A DNA stretch of 64,000 nt, from contig NZ_CP045488.1 in assembly GCF_009392895.1 (NCBI RefSeq), positions 1,364,001 through 1,428,000 on the forward strand, written 5' to 3'. Origin of the DNA: Natronorubrum aibiense (GTDB lineage: Archaea > Halobacteriota > Halobacteria > Halobacteriales > Natrialbaceae). Shown in pieces: positions 35,662 through 44,170 of the stretch; within the stretch, counting starts at the first letter, position 1, and each line of letters begins with the position of its first letter. Under the pieces are notes generated by a model. It saw only the letters and a program-made list of their open reading frames with translations. It did not search any database and was not told the DNA's origin. Position numbers and translations under genes: made by a program.

Positions 35662-36144
35662 TCAGTCATCAATCATGGTTCGAACCAGTGGATAACACAT
35701 GCCAAGGACGGCACCATAGCCGATGAACGCCATCAGACTCGAGCCGTGCTGACACGGCAGCGGCAGATAGCCGCCGATTGCCTCCTGCCAAAGTGGCATT
35801 CCGTATGCGACGATGACGAGCCAGCAGATGTTCCCGTAGGCGAGCCCGAGCCAGCCGCCGAGGAACGGTGAGCGGAGCGCAACCGCGATCGGTGCCGGGG
35901 CAAACCGGTGGTTCGCGACGCGTGTCAACCCCGCGACGAACACGACAGCGCCGACAAAACCATGGGCAATGATGACCAGCCAGTCATGGCCCTCGAGGCC
36001 ATACAGTGTCGCGACAGCTTCGAGGCGTCCGGTTGCGGCTAGCACGCCGCCGAACGAGATACTGGCGAGCAGCGCTGCGACGATGACGCCAGAGATCATC
36101 CCGCCGGACAGAGCCTCTGATTTGGCTGACCGTCTGTATGGCAT
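35662..36144 (-). CDS. Four-TM membrane protein of unknown function
   Basis: 160 residues with four hydrophobic segments (about 15-37, 53-75, 93-118 and 137-153) and small charged loops. No catalytic or binding motif is evident. It lies between the lipoprotein gene and the small membrane-protein gene; the decayed duplicate of that pair has no counterpart of this gene. So it was either inserted here after the duplication or lost from the other copy. Confidence 0.75.
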   Translation of the reverse strand: MPYRRSAKSEALSGGMISGVIVAALLASISFGGVLAATGRLEAVATLYGLEGHDWLVIIAHGFVGAVVFVAGLTRVANHRFAPAPIAVALRSPFLGGWLGLAYGNICWLVIVAYGMPLWQEAIGGYLPLPCQHGSSLMAFIGYGAVLGMCYPLVRTMIDD

Positions 36145-36496
36145 GAATGTTCGTTCGATGTGACCGACTATACAAATATCTAATTAAATATCTGATGAAA
36201 ATGTATGAATAGAAAATATGATTGCTGTCTATCCAAAATATCTAGCACGCTTGACGGCAGCCAGTTGGAGGATTTCGTTCCGGATGTTGCCCGTCAAGTC
36301 GGTCGGTTGGATCGTTGTGGCGTCCTCGAGGGACTCGAGTTACGATACAGTGCTTTCAGAATGGCAATGATACTACACGATGATATCGCCTTAAGGAGGT
36401 GTCCGAATCGGACGCGACAGTCGCGTTTGCTATTTCTCGGTTGCGGTGGTGGGAGAGATGTGATCTCCAGTTGGCGACTTGGGCGACGTGGACATA
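36145..36496. other. 352-base intergenic region
   Basis: Contains an AT-rich patch just upstream of the four-TM gene (36160-36240; its promoter) and a small palindrome CGCGACAGTCGCG (36411-36423). No convincing gene. A weak coding-like stretch on either strand could not be tied to a family. Confidence 0.35.
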
Positions 36497-36832
36497 CTAA
36501 TATGGCCCAGCGTCACACCTCGAGAGCGCGTAGAGATCGAGTACGCTGAGGACGATGATCGTGAGCGGAAAGGCCACGTCCGCAAAGGTGGTGTGCTCGA
36601 GTCGGAGAGCGGTGATGATGATTGGTTCGGTGACCGCACCGTTGGTGAGGAGCGTGCCGGTGCTGAGAAAGACGAGCGCCGCACTACACATTGCAGCCCA
36701 GCTGAGGCCGCGTTTCCACTCTCGAGCGTAAATGTGTCCAGTGCCCGGGAAGCAGACGGCCAAGAGGTACGCCGGCCATATTTTGAGACGCGCGCGGAGG
36801 GTCGGGCGTCTCGTTGCGGATCGTGTGGACAT
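36497..36832 (-). CDS. Small three-TM membrane protein
   Basis: 111 residues. LLAVCFPGTGHIYAREWKRGLSW-like sequence (positions about 23-45; key residues Phe-Pro-Gly-x-Gly) is typical of small TM2-like or zinc-ribbon-associated haloarchaeal membrane proteins. Helices lie at about 20-32, 45-65 and 84-104. A decayed paralog at 39842-40060 keeps the second and third helices almost unchanged, which argues that the gene is real. Its ATG shares the CATG palindrome with a plus-strand ATG at 36831. Confidence 0.72.
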   Translation of the reverse strand: MSTRSATRRPTLRARLKIWPAYLLAVCFPGTGHIYAREWKRGLSWAAMCSAALVFLSTGTLLTNGAVTEPIIITALRLEHTTFADVAFPLTIIVLSVLDLYALSRCDAGPY

Positions 36833-36862
36833 GGACTATCGCCTCCGGGGGTCAGTCGGTTG

Positions 36863-37333
36863 GTGTTCGAGGTGGTCGACGATCGAGAGCATCTGCATAG
36901 CAGGTGTGTCCACGATCTCCCTCAAAAACGTCAGTCAGACGATCGTCCGACATGGCAGGTGTACGGGACTGGGAAGGACGTGCTCACCGAGGTGCTGGGC
37001 GAACTGCACGCCATTCACGAGCAACTCGAGTGTGTTCGCGACGAACAAACCTCTCTGGACACACGACTTGACGCCCTCGAGGATCGGACTGACCAACTCG
37101 AGTCGATGTTCGAGAGTCTCCAGGTGGCTGTTGACGCAGATATCCACCAGCTCGAAGCTACCGTCGAGAGCCGACACGAGGCCGTCGAAGGCAAACTCCA
37201 TCAACTCGAAGCGACAGTCGAGGACGTCGAAAAGACACAGCAGACAGTCCAAGACCAGGTAGAGCAGTTCCCGTCGTTTCGAGACGCTATTCAGGACGCC
37301 CTTCAGATTGAAACCCTGTCCACCGAAGACTAG
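36863..37333 (+). CDS. Coiled-coil protein, start uncertain
   Basis: About 156 residues from a GTG at 36863. The open frame extends further upstream but there it runs antisense through the small membrane-protein gene. Residues about 40-140 are a clear heptad coiled coil (LTEVLGELHAIHEQLE, LDALEDRTDQLESMFESL, HQLEATVE twice). The HQLEATVE repeat is internal duplication. No enzymatic motif. It may partner the divergent membrane protein. An ATG at 36831 lies in another frame, so a frameshift near the N-terminus is possible. Confidence 0.55.
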   Translation: MFEVVDDREHLHSRCVHDLPQKRQSDDRPTWQVYGTGKDVLTEVLGELHAIHEQLECVRDEQTSLDTRLDALEDRTDQLESMFESLQVAVDADIHQLEATVESRHEAVEGKLHQLEATVEDVEKTQQTVQDQVEQFPSFRDAIQDALQIETLSTED

Positions 37334-37443
37334 CGCGCTGGCCGCTGTACCCAGATCAATTCGGTGATTACCGGTTCTCAATTGCTGGAAGAGTAGTAAG
37401 ATTATTTATACATGTCTGCCATTATCTGCGTTCAGGATTTGTG

Positions 37444-37593
37444 ATGAAAGAACTCATTACGTCGGTACTCTCTCGGGATTGCAATACGACCGTTGTCCGT
37501 GAGTGCCGCCAGTGTGGAACAGGAGTATCGTCATCAGTCACAATCTGCCCGGTGTGTGGGTCTGAGCAGATCGTCGAATACATCATCGACTGA
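37444..37593 (+). CDS. 49-residue zinc-ribbon protein
   Basis: A short frame with ATG at 37444 encodes a protein with CRQCG and CPVCG separated by 12 residues, a compact zinc ribbon, and an acidic C-terminus (EQIVEYIID). The pattern is that of stand-alone haloarchaeal mini zinc-ribbon proteins. It is preceded by an AT-rich promoter-like stretch (agattatttata, about 37399-37410). The frame is too short for most gene finders. Confidence 0.65.
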   Translation: MKELITSVLSRDCNTTVVRECRQCGTGVSSSVTICPVCGSEQIVEYIID

Positions 37594-37746
37594 CACCGGC
37601 GGGAACGACGAGGAGGATGTCACAGTACGTGAACGAGGACAGCTGAATCTGGAAATCAGCTACAACTATTCTAATAGTATATTCTGAATTTCTTATTTGG
37701 ATAACTTTTATAATAATTGCCATATAGATGTCAATGGAGGGGGACA

Positions 37747-37917
37747 ATGGGGGAGCACACGGAGACTCGAGTGTACTGTCCAACTTGTGGGACGAGGATA
37801 GGAAAGAACAGGGAGACTCGGTCGTACTGTCCAACCTGTGACACCGTGCAGGAAATCAAGATAACAGTGCCGTGGCAGCCGGACTTTTGCGCCGAATGTG
37901 GAACTGATATCAACTAA
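37747..37917 (+). CDS. 56-residue protein with three CxxC motifs
   Basis: ATG at 37747; an upstream in-frame start at 37717 is possible. Motifs CPTCG, CPTCD and CAECG follow in series. The first two sit in a tandem duplication: ETRVYCPTCG and ETRSYCPTCD are coded by two near-identical blocks about 54 bases apart. Three Cys pairs could form one zinc site plus half of another, or a dimeric zinc site. A TATA-rich region (cttttataataattgcc) lies about 35 bases upstream. Unknown function. Confidence 0.6.
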   Translation: MGEHTETRVYCPTCGTRIGKNRETRSYCPTCDTVQEIKITVPWQPDFCAECGTDIN

Positions 37918-38192
37918 TCGTCTCGGTCAACGGTTCCAAGAGGAACGGACCTTGGCTGTTGGAAGTTCGGTTTATGATGCCAGCGACAGAATTGCCTGCG
38001 TCATAGCAGGAGCGATGTCTGGCACGCCCTCATCAAGCAGGAGGTCGTGGTGCAATCGCAACGCTCGATGAACGCTACTGTGAGACGGTCGACGACGAGG
38101 AACTGTTGGTGACTCTTATATTCTGTCAAGAGCACATTCAGGACTCGAAGCGATGCTGACAATGCCGTCTCCTGTGGATCCAGAAGGACTCG
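37918..38192. other. 275-base interval with unassigned coding-like stretch
   Basis: One plus-strand frame gives an acidic tail (about 38060-38158, LDERYCETVDDEELLVTLIF) without a start or a recognisable family. It may be debris of a lost gene. Nothing else supported. Confidence 0.25.
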
Positions 38193-38966
38193 CTACCGGA
38201 GTGTGATTTCAGCCCCTGGCTGAGGCTGATCGAATTCTGCTGCCGCTGAGCCCCCACGCAAGAAGAGTTCCATATATGGGTCATCCCCGCCTGCCGAGCC
38301 TGGAATTAGTCCAATTGCTCCTTCCTCGACCCCGGAAACGCCGTCGCTGACAGTGACCGCTGTCGCTGTGCTATTGAGTTCGACCGTGACTTCGTCGCTG
38401 TCCGGCTCGAATTCAGACACGCTGAGAGAGGTTTTGATGTTGCCGTAGCCATCAACGTGACAGACCACCATTGTCGGCTTTGGCGGCACCTCTTCGATTG
38501 ATCGCGTCGCACCGAGAGCGTCCTGGTTGCCGTTCGCGAGTTCAGCGACCCGTTTCGGAAAGGTGTCTCGAGACCGAAACTGTGTGCCGGTTTCCGGCGT
38601 GTCGATCACCCGGAACTCCTTGATGTTGTCCCTGATGAACGAGAGGTTGTAGCCTGCGTCGACTGCGACGACAGGTACACCGCTCTCCAGCATGAGATAA
38701 CAGAGTTTTCCGCCTTCATCAGCCCGTTGTGGCGCAGCTTCTTCGGTTCTGGGAGCTGTATTCGAATAAATAAGGAGGTCCTCGAATACGGGATTATGGA
38801 GTCCGAACTGTTCGATCCAGAATCCCGTTGCAACCGTTGACAGCGGTGGAACTGCGGTCGTTTGGACGTGATTATCCGGATCTTCCGCCTTCAGTCGATG
38901 GACGACCTCTGAGAAGGCGGGATCGGTGTTCCCGTAGTCCGCGATGAGATGGATGAACGTACTCAT
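38193..38966 (-). CDS. SAM hydrolase / SAM-dependent halogenase-like protein (DUF62 family)
   Basis: 257 residues from the ATG at 38966 (a GTG at 38978 would add four). The N-terminal domain begins HLIADYGNTDPAFSEVVHRL, in place of the usual DFG-x-D-x-YV. The mid block VVAVDAGYNLSFIRDN corresponds to the VDPGVG-x-R region, and the C-terminal domain has CHVDGYGNIKTSLS (the HVD-x-FGN-x-T-N motif). Family members hydrolyse S-adenosylmethionine to adenosine and methionine using an activated water. The usual Asp-Arg-His triad is only partly visible here, so activity is uncertain. A 53-codon frame lies immediately upstream in the same direction. Confidence 0.8.
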   Translation of the reverse strand: MSTFIHLIADYGNTDPAFSEVVHRLKAEDPDNHVQTTAVPPLSTVATGFWIEQFGLHNPVFEDLLIYSNTAPRTEEAAPQRADEGGKLCYLMLESGVPVVAVDAGYNLSFIRDNIKEFRVIDTPETGTQFRSRDTFPKRVAELANGNQDALGATRSIEEVPPKPTMVVCHVDGYGNIKTSLSVSEFEPDSDEVTVELNSTATAVTVSDGVSGVEEGAIGLIPGSAGGDDPYMELFLRGGSAAAEFDQPQPGAEITLR

Positions 38967-38974
38967 TGTCGCTC

Positions 38975-39136
38975 TCACTCGAGTCCGGTACTGGTGCTGC
39001 CGCGTTGGGTGATGCCGGTATTGGTCCCCAGCAGCCAGTTACTGCCCGTCATCGCTTTGTCTTCACTGTCACGGACTTCGACACCGTTGGAGCTGATGCG
39101 TGGATCAGTGACGTATAGCAAGCTTCCTGATTCCAT
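38975..39136 (-). CDS. Possible 53-residue leader gene of the SAM-hydrolase gene
   Basis: A short frame opens with ATG at 39136 and stops at 38975, overlapping the alternative GTG start of the SAM-hydrolase gene. The product (MESGSLLYVTDPRISSNGVE at its start, then a Gly/Ser/Thr-rich tail) is polar and soluble, and codon use looks normal. It could be a small co-translated partner, a translated leader, or chance. No family recognised. Confidence 0.35.
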   Translation of the reverse strand: MESGSLLYVTDPRISSNGVEVRDSEDKAMTGSNWLLGTNTGITQRGSTSTGLE

Positions 39137-39228
39137 GTGTATTCTTTGCATTCGTCTCGTACCAGATACCGGACGAGACCGTCTATACCTTTGCGTGTTT
39201 CAGTTCGTTGTGTAAACCGATGCTGTGA

Positions 39229-39836
39229 CGGTTCGAAACCGCGACCGCTGCAGCTGAACGCACGGTCGACGTGCTCGCCGCCGATGACTAGTCGTCGCGC
39301 AGACAACGTCTGCCCGCGAGATCACTGTGCAGCCAGGCACAGCGGTCCCGTTCGACGTCCCCGCCGACGCACCACTGGTTTGTCGACGACCCATATGAGA
39401 GCCATCACTGGGCCCTGGTACACCGCTTACTACAGCTATCAAGGAGTCGAGTACTGGCGCTACACCTTCGACACGGCGGGGACTTATGAGGTGACAGCAG
39501 CCCTCAACGGCGACGAGCAGAACGCTCGATCGAGGTTGACGGTCCACGTGAACCCGACCGGGAATGTAGCGCCAGCTATCGAAGAGGTTCGGCCGGCCAC
39601 CGGCTTGCTTGAGGTCGATCGCGACTCGGAGGCCGCCCTCGAACTGAACGTCATCCATTCGAACAGGAACCTTGACCGCGTGGTCTGATAGCTCGGGCGT
39701 GCGGACCGCATTCTCGGCGTGAGCGATGTCCACGGGTCCGACGCCACCACAGCGCTGATCCTCGATAATTGCTGTCCAATCATTACCTGGATGATCGGCA
39801 CGGACGGGACGATCAGGGAAGAACAGGGGTGGCTGC
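39229..39836 (+). pseudogene. Decayed copy of the Tat lipoprotein gene
   Basis: This stretch aligns with the C-terminal two thirds of the lipoprotein gene (about 34850-35500). Matching blocks include the codons for WHTAYYSHQGAEYWRHTFDT (here WYTAYYSYQGVEYWRYTFDT), EVTAA-GDEQN and LDRVV. Damage includes a TAG near 39289, a deletion before the Thr-His-Trp block, and a TGG-to-TGA change (gtggtctga, 39679-39687). The N-terminus with signal and lipobox is missing. It lies directly against the decayed copy of the small membrane-protein gene. Confidence 0.85.
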
Positions 39837-39841
39837 TTGAC

Positions 39842-40060
39842 CGGCGTCACGACTCGAGAGCGCGTAGAGATCGAGTACACTGAGGACGATAATCGTGAGC
39901 GGAAAGGCCACGTCCGCGAAGGTGGTGTCCTCGAGTCGGAGGGCGGTGACGATGATCGGTTCGGTGATCGTACCGTTGGCGAGGAAGGTGCCAGAACTGA
40001 GAAACACGAGCGCAGCACTACACGTCACTTTCGCGCGGTTGTATCCCGCTCTCGAGTCGC
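39842..40060 (-). pseudogene. Decayed copy of the small three-TM membrane-protein gene
   Basis: The sequence repeats 36514-36720 closely, including CSAALVFLSSGTFL and FADVAFPLTIIVLSVLDLYAL, but similarity stops at about 40060. That removes the first helix and the start codon region. An open frame (39813-40076) remains with a novel N-terminus, so a shortened product is conceivable. Since the conserved part is still open, the decay is mainly loss of the 5' end. Confidence 0.75.
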
Positions 40061-40102
40061 GGTGACTGCGAAGCAATTGACCTGCTGATCCAGTCTAGGT
40101 GT

Positions 40103-40175
40103 ATGATCGATTTGATTGGATTAGATGGGTGGCAGATGGACACCGGCGTATCCAGTGGATCAAGCGGTGATCGAA
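40103..40175 (+). pseudogene. C-terminal fragment of an aglF-like nucleotidyltransferase
   Basis: The bases encode IDLIGLDGWQMDTG and, after a one-base frameshift, YPVDQAVIEDLL and a stop. This matches the C-terminal block IDAIGLDGWRIDVGYPEDRD of the intact aglF-like gene at 60691-61434, and the DNA match is obvious base by base. The rest of the gene is absent. It marks the left border of the glycan island; an inverted, longer fragment of the same gene lies at the right border. Confidence 0.7.
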
Positions 40176-40614
40176 GATCTGCTCTAGCTGACAGTAATAT
40201 AGTCGGCTTGGCCAAGGAAAAAATGTTCTGTGATGCTTTCCCGGCCCTTGGAATTCTTGAAGAGATATCAATGCATATTCTTATTGTGATAGACACTCAC
40301 ACTCGAGTCAATATCCAGTAATTATTTATGTTCGCTATTTATACTATTCTTTGACTGAGATATTCGCTCAATACCAAGAACGGTTCTCTAGACAGCAGCG
40401 GTCGAGACGCCGGACTATGGGTGAGACACAGATTGGATACGCAGACGATGCAGACTCAAGGTCTCCAGTAGGGAGGTTTGATTTGAGGATTTATGCAGGT
40501 TCGAGTATCCATACTGTCGTCCGTCTCGATTGGTGTCTGTCCGACAACAATCCGTGGGTTGTCCTGTGAAACTCCCACCACGACCGTTCCGGTAGAGCGA
40601 GTTCATCACTACAC
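40176..40614. other. Left flank of the glycan gene cluster
   Basis: AT-rich patch at about 40316-40350 (aattatttatgttcgctatttatac) holds likely TATA elements for the cluster, about 250 bases before the first gene. No further gene remnant recognised. Confidence 0.4.
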
Positions 40615-41934
40615 ATGAGCAAGCACGTCTATACTGACCCGAAAGGGAAGGTCGAAGCGGCCACGGTCTGCATTGTCGGACTTGGCTACGTCGGCCTTCC
40701 ACTCGCGTACGAACTCGACGACGAAGGCCATCAGGTATGGGGTTACGACGTCGATCAAAACAAAGTCGACGTCCTCGAAGCCGGCACAGACCCAACTGGT
40801 GACGTCGGCAATGAACAAATCGCAGCCTGTGAAATCGACTTCACAACGGATTCGAGTGCTATCGAACAGGCCGAATATGTGATCGTGGCAGTTCCAACGC
40901 CCGTCGATGATCTCGAGAAACCCGACCTCGGCCTCGTCGAGAGTGCTGGGCGGACGATCGGTGAGCACCTTGAGGAGGATACGACTGTTGTCCTCGAGTC
41001 GACGGTCTACCCGGGTGCGACCCGGGAAGTGTTCGTTCCTGCACTCGAGGAAACGTCCGGATTAGACGCCGGTGAGGACTTCGGCGTCGGCTACTCTCCC
41101 GAGCGAATGGTGCCAGGCGACGATGAACATGGCCTCCGGAACGTCGTCAAGATTGTCAGTGGGCTTACTGATGAAACGCTCGAGGAAGTCGCTGCGTTGT
41201 ACGAGAGCATCGTTGACGCGGGGGTGCATCGAGCACCAACGATGGAGACCGCAGAGGCCGCAAAATGTGTCGAGAACACGCAGCGAGACCTGAATATTGC
41301 GCTGGTCAATGAGCTCGCTGTCGCCTGCGACCACCTGGGTCTGGATACGGAGTCGGTTCTCGAGGCTGCCGGGACAAAGTGGAACTTCCACGACTACCGC
41401 CCCGGACTCGTCGGAGGGCACTGTATTCCTGTGGACCCGTTCTATCTGATCTACGAGACCGAACAGCAGGGCTTTTCGCCGGAACTGATCCAGAAAGCTC
41501 GCGAGGTCAACGAGTACGTTCCGACCCACGTTGCCGATATGACGATCAAGGCGCTCAACGAGAGCGAGAAGGTGCTCGGAAACAGTCGCGTGCTCGTGCT
41601 TGGGTTGACGTACAAGCCTGATGTCGACGACATCCGAACCTCCGCGATCGACGGCGTGATCGACACGCTGCACGAGTTCGATATCGATGTCGTTGGGTTC
41701 GACCCCCATGCCGATGATGAACTCATGCGAGACGAGTTTGGGATTGAGGTTCAGGAGGAACTCGACGTCGAAGGGTTCGACGGACTCATCATCGGGACCC
41801 CACACAGCCAGTTCCACGGACTCAATTTTGGTGATCTGACGTACGATATGCGGTCCAACCCAGTCATGGTTGACGTCGATGGAACGTTTGAAAAGGAAGC
41901 GCTCGAGAATGAATTTACGTACAAGAAACTGTAA
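40615..41934 (+). CDS. wecC: UDP-N-acetyl-D-mannosamine dehydrogenase-type nucleotide-sugar dehydrogenase
   Basis: 439 residues. N-terminal NAD-binding CIVGLGYVGLPLAYELDDEG, central domain, and the catalytic cysteine in VGGHCIPVDPFYLIYETEQ. The C-terminal UDP-binding domain has VLVLGLTYKPDVDDIRTSA. The GGHCIP-DP motif is that of the WecC/CapL branch, which oxidises UDP-ManNAc or UDP-GlcNAc to the uronate, rather than the UDP-glucose dehydrogenase branch (GGSCFPKD, present in aglM here). First gene of the island operon; one-base overlap (TAATG) with the GT2 gene. Confidence 0.93.
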   Translation: MSKHVYTDPKGKVEAATVCIVGLGYVGLPLAYELDDEGHQVWGYDVDQNKVDVLEAGTDPTGDVGNEQIAACEIDFTTDSSAIEQAEYVIVAVPTPVDDLEKPDLGLVESAGRTIGEHLEEDTTVVLESTVYPGATREVFVPALEETSGLDAGEDFGVGYSPERMVPGDDEHGLRNVVKIVSGLTDETLEEVAALYESIVDAGVHRAPTMETAEAAKCVENTQRDLNIALVNELAVACDHLGLDTESVLEAAGTKWNFHDYRPGLVGGHCIPVDPFYLIYETEQQGFSPELIQKAREVNEYVPTHVADMTIKALNESEKVLGNSRVLVLGLTYKPDVDDIRTSAIDGVIDTLHEFDIDVVGFDPHADDELMRDEFGIEVQEELDVEGFDGLIIGTPHSQFHGLNFGDLTYDMRSNPVMVDVDGTFEKEALENEFTYKKL

Positions 41935-43019
41935 TGTATCGGGAACATAGCGTTGGTGTCGTCATTCCAGCATACAACGAAAAAGGGTTCGTCGGTGACG
42001 TGATCCGGGAGATGCCCGACTACGTTGACCGGATGTACCTCATCGATGACTGCTCTACTGACGATACGTGGGATGAGATCCATGAAGCTGCTCGAGAGGA
42101 TGCTGATGGGTTGGAACTCGAGTACACAGGCGGACTCGACGACAGTGGTGAAAAACGAGAAGCAGAGATCGTCGCAGACGGTGGACAAACGATGCTCGAG
42201 CGGCGAGCCATCGTTGAGGACTCGATCGGGCGTGTGGTTCCGATCCAGCACCGCGAGAACCTTGGTGCCGGTGGTGCGATTAAGACAGGCTATTTGGCCG
42301 CACTCAAGGACAAAGTCGATATTGTCCCGACCGTCGACGGCGACGGTCAAATGGATTTGTCTCAGCTGCCGAGGCTGATGGATCCGATTGTCGAAGACGA
42401 GGCCGATTACGCGAAAGGAAACCGATTGCTGTATAAGGAGTTCCGGTCGAATATGCCGCCGTTCCGTTTCTTCGGAAACTCGATCCTCACCTTCCTGACG
42501 AAGATCGCGTCGGGGTATTGGAAAACGATGGATCCCCAGAATGGGTATACGGCAATCTCTCACTATGCGCTGGCGAACGTGGGTATTGAAAATATGTACG
42601 AGTACTATGGCTACTGCAACGATCTCTTGGTGAAACTGAACGCCAAGGGGATGCGCGTGGCCGACGTCGCGATGCCGGCCGTTTACGGCGACGAGGAGTC
42701 GTCAATCGACTACACGACGTATATCCGGAAGGTGTCTGGGATGTTGTTGCGGAATTTCTTCTGGCGGCTGAAGGTGAAGTACCTCGTGCTCGACTTCCAT
42801 CCACTGGCGTTGTTCTACCTGTTCGGTGCTGCGACGACTGGACTGGGGATTGCCGGTAGCTTGTGGTCGCTGTACGCGAAGTTTGCGTTAGGTGACCCGC
42901 TGTTCATACGGGCGTCTGCGAGCCTGCTCCTGTTCTCAGTTGGGAGCATGTTCGTGATGTTCGCGATGCTGTTCGATATGCAGGCGAACGAGAGCCGGGA
43001 GGTGCAGGTCCGTGAATAA
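41934..43019 (+). CDS. GT2-family glycosyltransferase with C-terminal membrane helices
   Basis: 361 residues. The GT-A fold starts VGVVIPAYNEKGFVGDVIRE; the nucleotide-sugar metal motif is VDGDGQMD (about 119-126), with an acceptor-site FRFFGNSILTF later. An unusual 25-residue acidic insertion (ELEYTGGLDDSGEKREAEIV) interrupts the early part of the domain. Two C-terminal helices (about 282-305, 320-345) make it a dolichol-phosphate-sugar-synthase-like, membrane-attached enzyme, as for AglJ/AglD-type archaeal proteins. It would load a sugar on dolichol phosphate. Still GC-normal, unlike the genes that follow. Confidence 0.9.
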   Translation: MYREHSVGVVIPAYNEKGFVGDVIREMPDYVDRMYLIDDCSTDDTWDEIHEAAREDADGLELEYTGGLDDSGEKREAEIVADGGQTMLERRAIVEDSIGRVVPIQHRENLGAGGAIKTGYLAALKDKVDIVPTVDGDGQMDLSQLPRLMDPIVEDEADYAKGNRLLYKEFRSNMPPFRFFGNSILTFLTKIASGYWKTMDPQNGYTAISHYALANVGIENMYEYYGYCNDLLVKLNAKGMRVADVAMPAVYGDEESSIDYTTYIRKVSGMLLRNFFWRLKVKYLVLDFHPLALFYLFGAATTGLGIAGSLWSLYAKFALGDPLFIRASASLLLFSVGSMFVMFAMLFDMQANESREVQVRE

Positions 43020-43042
43020 ATCAAATTAATAGAATTTAATTT

Positions 43043-44170
43043 ATGACTACAGAAAACCTTCGGATTCTCAGAGTCGTACAGAGTACCTATCCAGAGGTCG
43101 TTGGTGGGGTGGGAATTCACGTCCACGAAATGTCTCGGCGGCAATCCGAAATGGGGCATGACGTGACTGTCTTGACAACCGACAACGGTGATCGGTCTTT
43201 GCCCCGAACCGAGCACCGAGATGGATATACACTCGTCCGTCATAAGGAGGTCGCACGACTGATTGACAACTCAATTTTCCCCGGAGTTATTAAATCACTC
43301 TATGAAAGAGCGAATGATTTTGATATAATCCATGCTCATTCACACCTCTATTTCTCTACAAATCTATCAGCCTTGATATCGAAGATCACCGATTCCAATT
43401 TGGTGATCACGAATCATGGATTCTACTCTCAAACGGCTTCGACAAGCATTCAAAAAGTGTACAATAGGACTATTGGAAAAGCGACACTCAATTCAGCGGA
43501 TCGAATCTTCTGTTACACACCACGTGCGAAGAACATTCTTCGAGAACATAACATTGGATCGCCTATCGAGATTATCAGTAATGGAATCAACTGTGAGATC
43601 TTCGCCCCGGAGAACGAGGAGGATGAGACCCAGCAGATACTCTTCGTAGGTAGACTGAAAAATGGAAAAAGGCCGGACGCCCTTATTCGTGGATTTGGAA
43701 AACTTGTCGATGAATATCCAAACTACCAACTAAAAATCGTTGGGGATGGACCGATGCTCCCAGACTTAAAAACACTATGTAATGAGAAGAACATCCAAGA
43801 GATGGTCACGTTCACGGGTGAGCTCTCGTACGACGAAATGCCAGACGTCTATAGACAAAGCGATCTGTTAGTCTTACCAACAAAAACGGAGGCTGCAATC
43901 CCGCGCGTAGTGATGGAAGCGTGGGCATGTAAAACCCCTGCTATTATGCCGAATATTCAGGAGATTGACGCAGAGATATTTAAAAAAGGAGGTATACTCT
44001 GTGATGGCACCCCGAGTGGTATCTACGACTCTGTTCGTCAACTGATCGAAGACGATCAGTTACGCTCTACGCTGGGTAACACGGGCCGGGAGGTCGTCCA
44101 AGAGAAGTACTCGTGGGCGGAAACTGTCGAAAAAACGACTGAGACATATTACGAGGTCGTCAATGAGTGA
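43043..44170 (+). CDS. GT4-family glycosyltransferase
   Basis: 375 residues with GT-B fold. N-terminal VVQSTYPEVVGGVGIHVHEM (acceptor loop), then the C-terminal domain with ILFVGRLKNGKRPDALIRGF and the E-x7-E motif in LPTKTEAAIPRVVMEAWACK. Retaining glycosyltransferase acting at the cytoplasmic face, donor unknown. Base composition drops from here on. It overlaps the DUF354 gene by eight bases. Confidence 0.92.
   Translation: MTTENLRILRVVQSTYPEVVGGVGIHVHEMSRRQSEMGHDVTVLTTDNGDRSLPRTEHRDGYTLVRHKEVARLIDNSIFPGVIKSLYERANDFDIIHAHSHLYFSTNLSALISKITDSNLVITNHGFYSQTASTSIQKVYNRTIGKATLNSADRIFCYTPRAKNILREHNIGSPIEIISNGINCEIFAPENEEDETQQILFVGRLKNGKRPDALIRGFGKLVDEYPNYQLKIVGDGPMLPDLKTLCNEKNIQEMVTFTGELSYDEMPDVYRQSDLLVLPTKTEAAIPRVVMEAWACKTPAIMPNIQEIDAEIFKKGGILCDGTPSGIYDSVRQLIEDDQLRSTLGNTGREVVQEKYSWAETVEKTTETYYEVVNE

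Noticed and set aside
36205-36549. Plus-strand 114-codon frame
   Set aside because: Cys/Arg-rich with no family resemblance, and it overlaps the start of a different feature; treated as non-coding.
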